Source of the DNA: Spartobacteria bacterium
Lineage (GTDB): Bacteria > Verrucomicrobiota > Verrucomicrobiia > Chthoniobacterales > UBA10450
DNA length: 57,940 nt
Assembly: GCA_003134765.1 (NCBI GenBank)
Contig: PLCM01000029.1
Location: 34,943 to 92,882 of the forward strand
Direction of reading: 5' to 3'
This document shows, piece by piece, positions 15,963-25,126 of this stretch. How positions within the stretch are numbered: position 1 is the stretch's first letter; every line of letters starts with the position of its first letter. The notes under the pieces were generated by a model that did not search any database, was not told where the DNA came from, and worked only from the letters and a program-made list of their open reading frames with translations. The translations under genes and the position numbers were made by a program.

Positions 15963-16072
15963 AAGGTTCGGCCAGTTAGACGCTTGGAGGGCAGGAACGG
16001 CAAGCCTAATTGCGGGGACCACTGTTCAAAGTTGCAAACCGGCAGCCAGCGTGATGATCTCTTTATCGCGCC

Positions 16073-17152
16073 ATGACTGCACACTCCACGGAAGCGTCCG
16101 GCGCGAACGGGCATGGGAAGCTCGGGCACGTCGATGGATATCTTACCATCGGACAGCAGGGCGGTGCTTCCGACATTCATTTGGGCGTGAACGCACCGCC
16201 AATCTGGCGCCTCCACGGAACCCTCCAGCCGATCTGGCCCGGGGCCGCGAAGCTCACGAGCGACGAAACCGCCGCGCTGGCCGAGGGCTTTCTGACGGAC
16301 GGGCAAAAGCTCCAGCTCAACGAACGGGGTGACTCGGATTTTGCCTACGCGAATGAGTTCGGTCGGTTTCGGACCAGCGTGGTCCGGCAGCGCCTTGGGA
16401 TCGACCTGGTTTTTCGCATCATCAACACAAAGGTGCAGTCGATAGATGAGCTGGGGTTGCCGGAAGGCCTGAAATTGCTGACCCGTTACCAGAATGGCCT
16501 CATCCTCGTGACCGGATCCGTCGGCAGTGGCAAATCCACGACGCTGGCCGCGCTGGTCGAGCAGGTGAACCTCGAACGGCGGGAGCACATCATCACGCTC
16601 GAAGACCCGATCGAATACATCTTCGAACCGAAAGGCTGCCACATCACGCAACGCGAGGTGCACACGCACACCTGTTCGTTCGGCGCCGCGTTGCGCGGCG
16701 CGCTCCGCGAAGATCCGGATGTGATCATGGTAGGCGAGATGCGCGATCTGGAAACGATCTCGCTCGCCATTACGGCGGCGGAAACGGGACACCTCGTTCT
16801 GGGAACGCTTCACACGGGTAATGCCTCGCGCACCCTGGATCGGCTCCTCGATGTTTTCCCCGTCGATCAACGGGAACAAATCCGGATTATGGTGAGCGAA
16901 TCACTTCGCGGCATCATCAGCCAGCAGTTGGTGCCGCGCGCCGATAGGAAGGGGCGCGTGCTCGCGCTGGAAACGCTGACGAATACGCCGGCCGTGGCGA
17001 ACGTCATTCGCGAGGCGAAAACCTACATGCTGCCCGGAATTATCCAGACCGGCAAGAAGCAGGGAATGCAGCTCATGGACGACGCGCTGATGGCGCTGGC
17101 GAAGCGCGGCTTGATCACTCGCGATGAAGCTGAGACGCGTGCGAAAGGATGA
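16073..17152 (+). CDS. pilT: PilT-family type IV pilus ATPase
   Basis: A 359-residue twitching-motility ATPase. PilT powers pilus retraction as a hexamer on the cytoplasmic side of the pilus base. The N-terminal PAS-like domain contains GGASDIHLGVNAPP; Walker A is GSVGSGKST at about 148-156; the Asp box (ITLEDPIEY), Walker B (DVIMVGEMRD) and His box (TLHTGNASRT) follow. A second family member begins 65 bases downstream. Together they suggest PilT plus PilU-type retraction motors. Confidence 0.93.
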   Translation: MTAHSTEASGANGHGKLGHVDGYLTIGQQGGASDIHLGVNAPPIWRLHGTLQPIWPGAAKLTSDETAALAEGFLTDGQKLQLNERGDSDFAYANEFGRFRTSVVRQRLGIDLVFRIINTKVQSIDELGLPEGLKLLTRYQNGLILVTGSVGSGKSTTLAALVEQVNLERREHIITLEDPIEYIFEPKGCHITQREVHTHTCSFGAALRGALREDPDVIMVGEMRDLETISLAITAAETGHLVLGTLHTGNASRTLDRLLDVFPVDQREQIRIMVSESLRGIISQQLVPRADRKGRVLALETLTNTPAVANVIREAKTYMLPGIIQTGKKQGMQLMDDALMALAKRGLITRDEAETRAKG

Positions 17153-17180
17153 GGGCTGTAGATTTCGTTGCTCTCTTTTT

Positions 17181-17208
17181 TCATCCTTCATCCCTTATCC
17201 TTCATCCT
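17181..17208. repeat. Heptamer array TCATCCT
   Basis: Four units (TCATCCT, TCATCCC, TTATCCT, TCATCCT) occupy the gap between the two PilT genes, just before the second start codon. Confidence 0.75.
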
Positions 17209-17216
17209 TTCTGGTA

Positions 17217-18368
17217 ATGCCCTATATCGATCAATTTCTCTCCGTGATCGTCGAGCAAGGCGGCTCCGATCTCCATATTGGCGAGGGACAGCCGCCGAAG
17301 ATGCGCCGGCACGGAGATGTGAGGCCGATCCGGAACGAGGCGGTCACGCGCGCCGAGGCCGCGGGGATGTTAAGCGAAATTTGTGGCGCGCAGAGCTGGG
17401 AGCTTTTCGAAGAGCGTGGCGACCTGGATTTCGCCTATGAGATGGATGAACGGTCACGGTTTCGCTGCAATTTTCTGAAGCAAACCAATGGCTATGGCGC
17501 GGTTTTTCGCCTGATCCCGACCAAGATCGCGACCCTGGATCAATTGGGAATTCCGCCGGTGGTGAAGCGATTCGGCCACTTGCGCGGCGGTCTGGTTCTG
17601 GTGACGGGTCCGACCGGATCGGGAAAATCGACGACGCTCGCGGCGCTGATCGATTACATAAACGAAAACTTTTCGCGGCACATCGTGACGATCGAGGAGC
17701 CGATCGAATTCGTGCACGGCAATAAGCGCAGCATAATTACCCAGCGTGAAGTGCCGGTGGATTGCGTTTCCTTTCCGGACGGACTGAAGGCCGCGTTACG
17801 CGAAGATGCCGACATCGTCCTCGTCGGGGAGATGCGAGATCTCGAGACGATCGCCCTGGCGCTGACGGCGGCGGAGACGGGGCTTCTCGTTTTCGGGACG
17901 CTGCACACGAACAATGCGCGGAAGACCATCGATCGCATGGTGGACGTTTTCCCCACCAACAAACAGGCCCAGGCCAGGACGATGCTGGCAAATTCGTTGC
18001 GTGGGGTATTGGCGCAATTGCTCCTGAAAAAGGCGGACGGTTCCGGCCGGCTGGCCGTGAACGAAATCCTGATTGCAAGCCCTGCCGTCTCCGCGATCAT
18101 CCGCGAAGGGGCGACCCAAAAGCTTCAGGACGTGATCGTGGCGGGCAAAGGGCAGGGGATGCAATTCATGGATGATGCGATCTACAGCCTGCTGCAAAAC
18201 GGCTCGGTGGCTCCCCACGAAGCGTTCATGAAGGCGATCGACAAAAGCCGGTTCCGGCAATTCCTGCCGCCGGACGAGGAAGGCCTGGGTAATTCCGCCG
18301 GCGCCGCGCCGGAGGACATGAAGCGGGCGCCCGGCGATTTTGTGAAAGCGAAAGAGCGCCGCCGTTAG
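17217..18368 (+). CDS. pilU: Second PilT/PilU-family ATPase
   Basis: A 383-residue paralogue of the upstream gene. The start at 17217 gives MPYIDQFLSVIVEQGGSDLH, the family's usual beginning; the frame upstream is repeat-derived. Walker A is GPTGSGKST at 131-139, followed by VTIEEPIEF, IVLVGEMRDLET and TLHTNNARKT. The C-terminal extension of about 45 residues after the conserved core is typical of PilU. PilU works with PilT to increase retraction force; the PilU name is inferred from pairing and the C-terminal tail. Confidence 0.88.
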   Translation: MPYIDQFLSVIVEQGGSDLHIGEGQPPKMRRHGDVRPIRNEAVTRAEAAGMLSEICGAQSWELFEERGDLDFAYEMDERSRFRCNFLKQTNGYGAVFRLIPTKIATLDQLGIPPVVKRFGHLRGGLVLVTGPTGSGKSTTLAALIDYINENFSRHIVTIEEPIEFVHGNKRSIITQREVPVDCVSFPDGLKAALREDADIVLVGEMRDLETIALALTAAETGLLVFGTLHTNNARKTIDRMVDVFPTNKQAQARTMLANSLRGVLAQLLLKKADGSGRLAVNEILIASPAVSAIIREGATQKLQDVIVAGKGQGMQFMDDAIYSLLQNGSVAPHEAFMKAIDKSRFRQFLPPDEEGLGNSAGAAPEDMKRAPGDFVKAKERRR

Positions 18369-18371
18369 GCA

Positions 18372-18391
18372 CATAGGCTTTTCAGCCTATG
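18372..18391 (+). terminator. Candidate hairpin after pilU
   Basis: CATAGGCT and AGCCTATG pair around a 4-base loop, four bases past the pilU stop codon. There is no clear T-run, so this may be a repeat end rather than an intrinsic terminator. Confidence 0.4.
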
Positions 18392-18403
18392 GCAGCCAGA
18401 TCG

Positions 18404-18497
18404 GAGGGACGGGCTTCTGCACGCCCCATTTTTTCTCAGCCAAGGGAAGCCGCGAAAATGGTAGGACGTGCGGGAGTACGCCCCTCCGCGAGCAAAA
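18404..18497. repeat. Degenerate RASARP-type palindrome
   Basis: It holds GGAGGGACGGGCTTCTGCAC near its left end and GGACGTGCGGGAGTACGCCC near its right end. The plus-strand frame would read EGRASARP, the same peptide that dnaX carries in its linker. Here it is intergenic. Confidence 0.6.
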
Positions 18498-18556
18498 CAC
18501 CGAAGGCAGGCTTGCGCCTGCCTTCCGTTTGTTTCCAAAATTGCGTCTCGTCGCGC

Positions 18557-18955
18557 TCAATTATAGGGGGACCAGAACGTGGAATCGGTCACGTCCGAGA
18601 GTGAATTCTTGCTGGTGGCGGGGACTTGGGGAAGCACATCGACCGTCTGCGGGCCGTAATTGTTTCCAAGAATGTCCTGCGCAGTCGCGAAGAGGTTTGT
18701 GTCTTTTTTCAGGTAATTTGTCCAGTCGGCCGTGCCTACCGGGTCGCCGGTCTTCTTACTAGTTTCGATCGCGTACTGGTCCACCGCGGAGTCGATCAGG
18801 CGGAGATCGTTGATAATGCGGCTCGCCTGCGAGCGCTTCCGGGAGCGGAGAAAACCGGGCACTGCGATGGCGGCGAGTAAGGCGATAATGGCCACGACAA
18901 TCATGATTTCGACGAGGGTGAAACCACCCCGCCGGGGTGTCGGATTCCTTTTCAT
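18557..18955 (-). CDS. Type IV pilin-like / pseudopilin protein
   Basis: A 132-residue protein with a class III signal: a short basic leader, cleavage expected after Gly11 in RRGGFTLVE, Glu at mature position 5, then a hydrophobic helix (IMIVVAIIALLAAIAVPGF). The body is compact, as in the major pilins and GspG-like pseudopilins of this group. It faces the two pilus ATPase genes, so it may be a pilus subunit served by them. Confidence 0.88.
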   Translation of the reverse strand: MKRNPTPRRGGFTLVEIMIVVAIIALLAAIAVPGFLRSRKRSQASRIINDLRLIDSAVDQYAIETSKKTGDPVGTADWTNYLKKDTNLFATAQDILGNNYGPQTVDVLPQVPATSKNSLSDVTDSTFWSPYN

Positions 18956-18985
18956 GGTCTAGAAATTAGCAGCCATTGTGCCAAC

Positions 18986-19002
18986 GTATCGACCGTCGAT
19001 AC
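18986..19002. promoter_or_regulatory. Palindrome, candidate MarR operator
   Basis: GTATCGAC and GTCGATAC flank one central base in an AT-rich stretch between the divergent pilin and marR genes. MarR proteins bind palindromes of about this size near their own promoters. Direct evidence is limited to symmetry and position. Confidence 0.45.
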
Positions 19003-19087
19003 ATTATTTCTTCTGCTTAAAAATTCCCTTTTTTTTGGCTGGGCAAAAAAATTACATTTCGGTAGTCCTGCCCGCGTGGATCCCAAA

Positions 19088-19489
19088 ATGCACCATGAAG
19101 ATTACGAGGCGCTCGCTGCTTTCCGCCATGCCATGCGAAAATTTCTGAGGTTCAGCAAACGCCGCCTGGCCGAAGAGGCGAAACTAACTCCCGAGCAATA
19201 TGAAGCCCTTCTCGCGCTGAAGGTGTTCGCGGGCGCCACCGGTCTTACCATCGGCGACCTGAGCGAACGTCTTCAGGTGAAACATCACACGGCGGTAAGT
19301 CTCGTCCACAAACTCGCGCGACGCCGCTTCGTTCTCCGGGAGCAGGGGGTTTCGGACCGGCGCCAAGTCTTCGTCGCGCTAACTCCGGCGGGCTCCCGGG
19401 TCCTCGCAAAAGTCGCGCTGCATCATCGGCGAGAGATGCGGATCCGAAGCCCCGAGATGATTGAAGCGCTGGTTCGCCTGCGGAAATAA
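19088..19489 (+). CDS. MarR family transcriptional regulator
   Basis: A winged-helix regulator of about 133 residues. The recognition region LTIGDLSERLQVKHHTAVSLVHKLARRRFV is followed by the wing GVSDRRQVFVALTPAG, both typical of MarR. ATG 19088 is used; GTG 19076 would add four residues. The ligand is unknown. A symmetric site at 18986-19002 may be its operator, which would also place it near the pilin promoter. Confidence 0.88.
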   Translation: MHHEDYEALAAFRHAMRKFLRFSKRRLAEEAKLTPEQYEALLALKVFAGATGLTIGDLSERLQVKHHTAVSLVHKLARRRFVLREQGVSDRRQVFVALTPAGSRVLAKVALHHRREMRIRSPEMIEALVRLRK

Positions 19490-19583
19490 CAGCGCCTGCA
19501 ACCTATTTCATCCCGGGAAACCTGCACGTCCCCTCGTTGACAGGGAAAAACGCGGGTGATACCGTCGCCGCAATTTACGCAAG

Positions 19584-20195
19584 GTGCAGACGCTCCTCAA
19601 CAGTCAGGTGCTGGTCCTCAACCGCCTGTGGCAGGCGGTCAATATCTGCTCGGCTCGCCGGGCCTTTACGCTCCTTTATCAGGGCCACGCCCAGGTCGTC
19701 TCCTCCGATCCGGGGAATAATTTCCTGACTCACGACTTCGATAGCTGGCGTGATTTCTCGGCGACCGCGCCGGACCACGAAGTCGTGACGACTATCTCGT
19801 GGAAGATCCGGGTGCCGCGGGTGATCGTGCTTCTCCTCTTCGATCGGCTGCCAAAGAAGGAAGTGAAATTCACCCGCCATAATGTTTTCGAGCGCGACAA
19901 GAACACCTGCCAGTATTGCGGCGTAATTTTTGAGCGAACGGATCTGAATCTCGACCACGTGCTGCCACGCGACCGCGGCGGCCTGACCACGTGGGAGAAC
20001 GTGGTTTGCTCCTGCATTGCCTGTAATACGCGAAAGGGAAATCGCCTGCCGCACGAAGCGCACATGACGCTGATCCGCAAGCCGAAGCGGCCCAAGTGGC
20101 GGCCGTTCGTCCACGTGACCTTCAGTTCACAGCATCACGAAAGCTGGCGGCACTTCGTCGATCTCGCTTACTGGAACGTCGAGCTAAGCGATTAG
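19584..20195 (+). CDS. HNH endonuclease-like protein
   Basis: A 203-residue protein with a GTG start. The HNH core is at residues about 108-155: zinc-binding CQYC and CIAC pairs surround LDHVLPRDRGGLTTWENVV, with the catalytic Asp-His and the later Asn residues present. The N-terminal part (VLVLNRLWQAVNICSARRAF) is shared by a widespread chromosomal family of single-gene HNH proteins. Their role is unknown; this is not clearly part of a restriction system or intron. Confidence 0.85.
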   Translation: MQTLLNSQVLVLNRLWQAVNICSARRAFTLLYQGHAQVVSSDPGNNFLTHDFDSWRDFSATAPDHEVVTTISWKIRVPRVIVLLLFDRLPKKEVKFTRHNVFERDKNTCQYCGVIFERTDLNLDHVLPRDRGGLTTWENVVCSCIACNTRKGNRLPHEAHMTLIRKPKRPKWRPFVHVTFSSQHHESWRHFVDLAYWNVELSD

Positions 20196-20200
20196 GTGTT

Positions 20201-20248
20201 GGGTCGGCGCGCTGCGCTGACCGGACGCCGCAGCGCGGCGTCCCTACC
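20201..20248. repeat. Family C palindrome, copy 3
   Basis: A shortened copy (GGGTCGGCGCGCTGCGCTGA to CGCAGCGCGGCGTCCCTACC) between the convergent HNH and nuoN genes. It leads into a direct duplication at 20243-20284. Confidence 0.8.
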
Positions 20249-20284
20249 TTTCGAGCGCGAGTGCCTACCTTTTGAGCGCGAGTG
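20243..20284. repeat. 21-bp tandem duplication at the nuoN stop
   Basis: Positions 20243-20263 and 20264-20284 match except for one base (T/C at the ninth to tenth position). The unit starts CCTACCTTT, so it joins the end of the family C repeat with the 3' end of nuoN. The nuoN stop (TAG, 20265-20267) lies in the second unit. Confidence 0.8.
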
Positions 20285-21725
20285 GAGCGTTGTCACGCGA
20301 AGGTCGCAACGCATCCAAAACCGGCTGCGGATAGATCCCGAAAAAGATAATGCCGGCCATCATCACGACCATTGCCACCCGGGATAATCCGCTTACCGGA
20401 ATTGGGGTGTCACCGGCCGGTGCTTCCCAATACATCGCGCGGACAACTTTGAAATAATAGTAGAAACCGCACGCGACGGTAATTACGCCGACGACAATGA
20501 GCATCGTTTGTTGCCGGGCGACCGCGGCGTTAAAGATGTAAAATTTACCGAGGAAACCGGCGGTGAAGGGCAGTCCGGCGAGCGACGCCATCGCGATCAA
20601 CATGGCGAAAGCGAGGAACGGAGAACGTTTCGCGAGGCCGTTGAAGTCCTCGATATTTTCGCCCGTCTGTTTCGCGACTGAGACTAGGACGGCAAAGCTG
20701 AGCAGCGTCATCAGAAGGTAGGCGACGAGATAATAGGCAACGGCTTCGCCGGCCAGGCAGACAACACCGACCAGCAGATACCCTGCGTGCGCGATGCTGG
20801 AGTAGGCGAGGAGGCGCTTCAGGTTGGTTTGCGGGAGGGCCGCGAGATTGCCGTAGATCAAGGTGCCGAGTGCGACGAGGATGAGAAGCCGTTCCATCTG
20901 GGGCATGACCAGAAATGGCTGGAGGACCCGCAGCAGGACCACGAAGCCCGCCGCCTTCGATCCAACAGAAAGATAAGCCGTCACCGGAGTGGGTGCGCCC
21001 TGGTAGACGTCGGGGACCCAGATTTGGAACGGAACCGCGGCAATTTTGAAGCCGAGAGCGACGAGGACCAGCAGCATGCCGAACAGCGCCGGGCCCGTCT
21101 CGATCGCCGGATTAACCAGCGCGGCGGACACCCGCGCCAGGTTTGTTTCACCCGTCACGCCGAAAATCCAGGTGATGCCGTAAACCAAAAAGCCCGTCGA
21201 AAGCGCGCTTAGGATCAGATATTTGACGCCCGCTTCGAGGCTCGCGGAATTGCGGCGCATAAACGCGACGAGGATGTAAAACGACATGGTGACCAACTCG
21301 AGCGAGACGAAGATCATCACGAAGTCGATTGCCGAGGCCATCCACATGAGGCCCACGCAGGTGAAGATGGGCAGCGCGAAAAATTCGCCGAGACCTGCCT
21401 GGGGGGAAGCGGCGTGAATCGAGTCGCGAACGACCGGCGCGTAATCGATCATCATGGCGAGCACGAAGATGGTCGTGACGAGCGCGAAGCGTTTGAAGAA
21501 GATCGCGAGTGGATCGGCCGTGTAAAAACTCCAGAAACCGGCCTGTGCCGCCTCGGTGGGCGATGGCGCAAGAAAGAAGCTGGCCGCGAAGACTGTGGCC
21601 AGACCGAGCATGGCCGCGAAAGCGAACGTGCGTTTGTCGATCTGGTCGGCGAACATTTCAAAAAGAAGCACGAGGACTCCGAGAACGAGCACGGCGATTT
21701 CGAGGCTGGGCGCGAGGATGATCAT
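20265..21725 (-). CDS. nuoN: NADH-quinone oxidoreductase subunit N
   Basis: One of three antiporter-like membrane subunits of complex I, 486 residues with about 14 helices. It helps translocate protons in the membrane arm. The segment AGFWSFYTADPLAIFFKRFALVTTIF and the later LLAYSSIAHAGYLLVGVV are typical; the key Lys/Glu residues lie in the central helices. The start overlaps the nuoM stop (ATGA). The last residues and stop codon fall in a 21-bp duplication at the edge of a family C repeat. Confidence 0.95.
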   Translation of the reverse strand: MIILAPSLEIAVLVLGVLVLLFEMFADQIDKRTFAFAAMLGLATVFAASFFLAPSPTEAAQAGFWSFYTADPLAIFFKRFALVTTIFVLAMMIDYAPVVRDSIHAASPQAGLGEFFALPIFTCVGLMWMASAIDFVMIFVSLELVTMSFYILVAFMRRNSASLEAGVKYLILSALSTGFLVYGITWIFGVTGETNLARVSAALVNPAIETGPALFGMLLVLVALGFKIAAVPFQIWVPDVYQGAPTPVTAYLSVGSKAAGFVVLLRVLQPFLVMPQMERLLILVALGTLIYGNLAALPQTNLKRLLAYSSIAHAGYLLVGVVCLAGEAVAYYLVAYLLMTLLSFAVLVSVAKQTGENIEDFNGLAKRSPFLAFAMLIAMASLAGLPFTAGFLGKFYIFNAAVARQQTMLIVVGVITVACGFYYYFKVVRAMYWEAPAGDTPIPVSGLSRVAMVVMMAGIIFFGIYPQPVLDALRPSRDNAPLALKR

Positions 21726-23197
21726 TGCTTCGCGGCGAAATAGCTTTTGAAAGTCGGCGTCACCAGCCGGACAAAGGATTGCGGGAAGAAGCCGAACCAA
21801 AGGGTGATCACCACCAGAAGCCCAATCGGCACCCGCAGGCTCCGGCGAAGATCGGTCACGCCGCCGAGGGATTCACCGATCGTTCCCATGAAGACGGCGC
21901 GGTAAGCGCGGAGCATGTAGACCGCCGAAATCACGACGCCCCACAGAGCGAGGACCGTCGCGATCTGGTAAATATGAAAGCGTTCCGGGTTGGCGCCGCT
22001 GCGAAAGGTTCCGAAGACGACCATCACTTCGCCCGCAAAATTGGCGAAACCGGGAAGACCGATGGAGGCAAACGCGGCCAGGCCGAAAGCCAGCCCGGCG
22101 CGCGGCATCAATTTCCCGAGTCCACCGAGATCTTCGAGCACCAGCGTCCCGGTGCGCTGGCGGATTTCTCCCGCGAGGGCAAAGAGCAGGGCGATCGAGA
22201 TTCCGTGCGCAAAAATCAAAACCGCGGCGCCACTCGTTCCCAACAACGTCCCACTCGCGATCCCGAGGAAAATGTAGCCCATGTGCATCACACTGGAGTA
22301 GCCGAGCATCCAATCGAGCCGCTTCTGGGCGATCGTGACCAGGCCGACATAGATGAGGTTGCCGAGGAGCAGGTAGATGAGGAGCATGTTGTATTGTTGG
22401 GCGCCCGCGGGGAGGAGAGGCAGGGCCAGTCGCAACAGGCCGTATAACCCGAATTTTTTCAGGACCCCGGCGTGCAGCATTGCGGCCGGCGCCGGAGCGG
22501 AGGCATAGGCTTCCGGCGCCCAGGTGTGAAACGGGAAAAGGGAAACCAAAATCCCGAACCCAAGAAGCAGGATGAGGAAAATATTCCCCTGGGCACTCGC
22601 AGGAATCAGCGCGGCGGACTTTTGCAAGACCCGAAAGTCGAAGCTGCGCGCCGCTTCCGGCACGGCCCGGTAAAGCATGATCAAACCAAGCAGGAGAATG
22701 AAGCTTCCCGTCGCGAGGTAGATCGTGATTTTCCAGGCGGCGAGCTGCCGGTTACCCGTGCCCCAGATTCCGATCAGGAGAAACGTCGGGATCAGGGCCA
22801 GCTCGTGAAACGCATAGAAGAAGAAGAGATCGAGCGATGCGAACGCGCCCATCGCGCCGGCCCCGATGAAGAGCAGGCAGGCGTAAAAGGCATTGCGATG
22901 TTCCGCGATTTCGCCGGTGAACCAGACCGCGGCAAAGGTCACGAGCGCGGTGAGGAGCAGCATCATCAGGCTTAGGCCGTCAAGGCCGAGGGTAAAATTG
23001 ATGTTCCAATCACGGCTGACTGGAAACGAGGTCACCATTTGGTATCCGCCCTGGCCGGCTTCGAACGCAAAATAGAGGAGCAAGGTTGCGCCAAGCGTCA
23101 GGCCGGTACTCCAGAGAGCGGTCTTTCGCGCCGGGGCCCCGAGCAAAATCGCCAGGGCGGCCGCAAGCGGAAAAAGAACAACAAAGAGCAGGATCAT
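21722..23197 (-). CDS. nuoM: NADH-quinone oxidoreductase subunit M
   Basis: An antiporter-like membrane subunit of complex I, 491 residues. It contains FTLGLDGLSLMMLLLTALVTF, the FYAFHELALIPTFLLIGIWG segment with the conserved Glu, and HTWAPEAYASAPAPAAMLHAG. The start is the ATG at 23195-23197, which overlaps the nuoL stop (ATGA); the upstream extension of the frame overlaps nuoL and is not coding here. Confidence 0.96.
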   Translation of the reverse strand: MILLFVVLFPLAAALAILLGAPARKTALWSTGLTLGATLLLYFAFEAGQGGYQMVTSFPVSRDWNINFTLGLDGLSLMMLLLTALVTFAAVWFTGEIAEHRNAFYACLLFIGAGAMGAFASLDLFFFYAFHELALIPTFLLIGIWGTGNRQLAAWKITIYLATGSFILLLGLIMLYRAVPEAARSFDFRVLQKSAALIPASAQGNIFLILLLGFGILVSLFPFHTWAPEAYASAPAPAAMLHAGVLKKFGLYGLLRLALPLLPAGAQQYNMLLIYLLLGNLIYVGLVTIAQKRLDWMLGYSSVMHMGYIFLGIASGTLLGTSGAAVLIFAHGISIALLFALAGEIRQRTGTLVLEDLGGLGKLMPRAGLAFGLAAFASIGLPGFANFAGEVMVVFGTFRSGANPERFHIYQIATVLALWGVVISAVYMLRAYRAVFMGTIGESLGGVTDLRRSLRVPIGLLVVITLWFGFFPQSFVRLVTPTFKSYFAAKQ

Positions 23198-24987
23198 CGG
23201 AAAATTGTGAAATAGATAAGGCCGACAATTCCCAACCCGAAGAGGAACGCATAGGCCTGCAGGTTTCCGACCTGGAACAGCCTGAGCAGCGAACCGATGC
23301 CCCACGTCGCCGTGCTGGCTCCGCGAATGGCGGCGCCATCCAGAATCCACCGGTCAAGAAACGCACTTATCTTCGCCAGTAATTCCTGGGTGGCGCTGAT
23401 CAGGAACGAATAAAGCTCGTCGAAGTAAAGCCGTTTGCGAAGAGGCGCGAAATCGATCGGATCGTTCTGGCGATTGCGATAAAGACCGATTGCAACCAGA
23501 GCTCCACTGAGCGCGGCGCCGAGCGCCAGGCCCGGCACCAGCCAATCGGTCTCTTTTTCCGCCGGCAACTGCACAAAAATCTTCGCCACGAAACTGAAGC
23601 CCGAGGCAAAAGCGGGGATCGCCAGTAGAACGAGCGGCCCGATCATTACCCATGGCGCTTCACGTCCGGCGCGGGCCTTGTCGCTGCGTGGCTTTCCAAA
23701 GAAAACGACGACCACCAGCCGCAGCATATAGAAGGCGGTGAGAAACGCCGTGAAAAGCGCCAGCCAGAAAATCGCGCGATCCTTTTCGTAAGCGAGCGCG
23801 AGGATCGCGTCTTTGCTGAAGAAACCGCTGAACGGCGGCAGGCCGATCAGGGCAAACGTTCCGACGAGGAAGGTGAGGAAGGTGATCCCGAGCCGGCCGG
23901 CCAGTCCGCCCATCTTCCAGATGTTTTGTTCGTGATTCAGCATCACGATGATCGACCCGGCGCCGAGGAAGAGGAGCGCCTTGAAAAAGGCGTGCGTGAA
24001 GAGATGGAACATGGCCGCTTGTCCCGACGCGAGGCCGACGGCCATGATCATGTAACCAAGCTGGGAAAGCGTGGAGTAGGCGAGGATGCGTTTGATGTCG
24101 TTTTGCTGGGTGGCGATCAACGCAGCCATCACGGCGGTGATTGTGCCGATCCAGGAGATCACTCCAAGCGCCTGGGGCGAGGCCTGGAAGAGGAAACCGA
24201 CCCGGACCAGCATGTAAACACCGGCCGCCACCATCGTGGCGGCGTGGATCAACGCCGAGATCGGCGTCGGGCCTTCCATGGCATCGGGCAGCCAGACGTG
24301 GAGAGGGAACTGCGCCGACTTGCCCACGGCACCGCAAAAGATCAGAAGCGCCGCGACCGTGAGATATTCCGGATAGCTGGTGATCCGCGCGAGCTGTTGA
24401 TTCATCTCGGTGAAAACAACCGAGCCGGTGGCGACCCACGCCATCAGGATCCCGAGCATGAAGCCGAAATCGCCGATCCGATTTGTCAGGAACGCTTTCT
24501 TCGCCGCCTCCGCGGCCGCGTCCCGCTCGAACCAATGGCCGATGAGCAAATAGGAGCTGACGCCCACCAGTTCCCAAAAAATGAACATCATCACGAAATT
24601 GCTCGAGACGACGATGCCGAGCATCGAAAACATGAAGAAGGAGAGGGCCGCGAAATACCGCGCTTTGCCCGCGTCGTTCCGCATGTAGCCCAGCGAATAG
24701 ACATGGATGAGGGCGCCGACGCCGGTCACGAGCAGGAGCATCGTTTTCGTCAGGTCATCGAGGACGAATCCGAGCGGGACATAGAGGACCGGGCGCAGAT
24801 CGATCCAGATAAGCTCCAGCGCCTGGATGTCCGGCGTCGCAAAAACAACGCAGCTGCCGGCGAAACTGGCGAGCACGGCCGCCACCGAAATGAAGCTGCT
24901 CAGGCCCGGCCGAGATTTCGTAAACAGAACGATCACGGCCGCCGCGAGCAAAGGCAGGAGCAAGACAGACCAGGGGAGGGCACTCAT
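23194..24987 (-). CDS. nuoL: NADH-quinone oxidoreductase subunit L
   Basis: The distal antiporter-like subunit of complex I, 597 residues, carrying the long lateral helix at its C-terminus. Conserved segments include FVMMFIFWELVGVSSYLLIG with the key Glu and QFPLHVWLPDAMEGPTPISA. The start before SALPWSVLLLPLLAAAV is chosen because upstream sequence is a repeat. Its 3' end overlaps nuoM. Confidence 0.96.
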   Translation of the reverse strand: MSALPWSVLLLPLLAAAVIVLFTKSRPGLSSFISVAAVLASFAGSCVVFATPDIQALELIWIDLRPVLYVPLGFVLDDLTKTMLLLVTGVGALIHVYSLGYMRNDAGKARYFAALSFFMFSMLGIVVSSNFVMMFIFWELVGVSSYLLIGHWFERDAAAEAAKKAFLTNRIGDFGFMLGILMAWVATGSVVFTEMNQQLARITSYPEYLTVAALLIFCGAVGKSAQFPLHVWLPDAMEGPTPISALIHAATMVAAGVYMLVRVGFLFQASPQALGVISWIGTITAVMAALIATQQNDIKRILAYSTLSQLGYMIMAVGLASGQAAMFHLFTHAFFKALLFLGAGSIIVMLNHEQNIWKMGGLAGRLGITFLTFLVGTFALIGLPPFSGFFSKDAILALAYEKDRAIFWLALFTAFLTAFYMLRLVVVVFFGKPRSDKARAGREAPWVMIGPLVLLAIPAFASGFSFVAKIFVQLPAEKETDWLVPGLALGAALSGALVAIGLYRNRQNDPIDFAPLRKRLYFDELYSFLISATQELLAKISAFLDRWILDGAAIRGASTATWGIGSLLRLFQVGNLQAYAFLFGLGIVGLIYFTIFR

Positions 24988-24990
24988 GAT

Positions 24991-25098
24991 TGGTGGCACT
25001 GGCTTCCAGTCTGTGAGGCCGGCCGGCCTTCTGCCTGCCTTCGGGGCCAACAACAAGCGGGACGCCTGTTCGCTTCACAGGCAAGATGCCTGTGCCAC
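24991..25098. repeat. Family J palindrome between nuoK and nuoL
   Basis: The arms TGGCACTGGCTTCCAGTCTG and CAGGCAAGATGCCTGTGCCA are partly complementary and enclose a second stem with GGCCGGCCTTCTGCC. No other full copy was seen in this window. Confidence 0.75.
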
Positions 25099-25126
25099 GG
25101 CCCGATCCTGTTCGTTCTTTGCGTCA

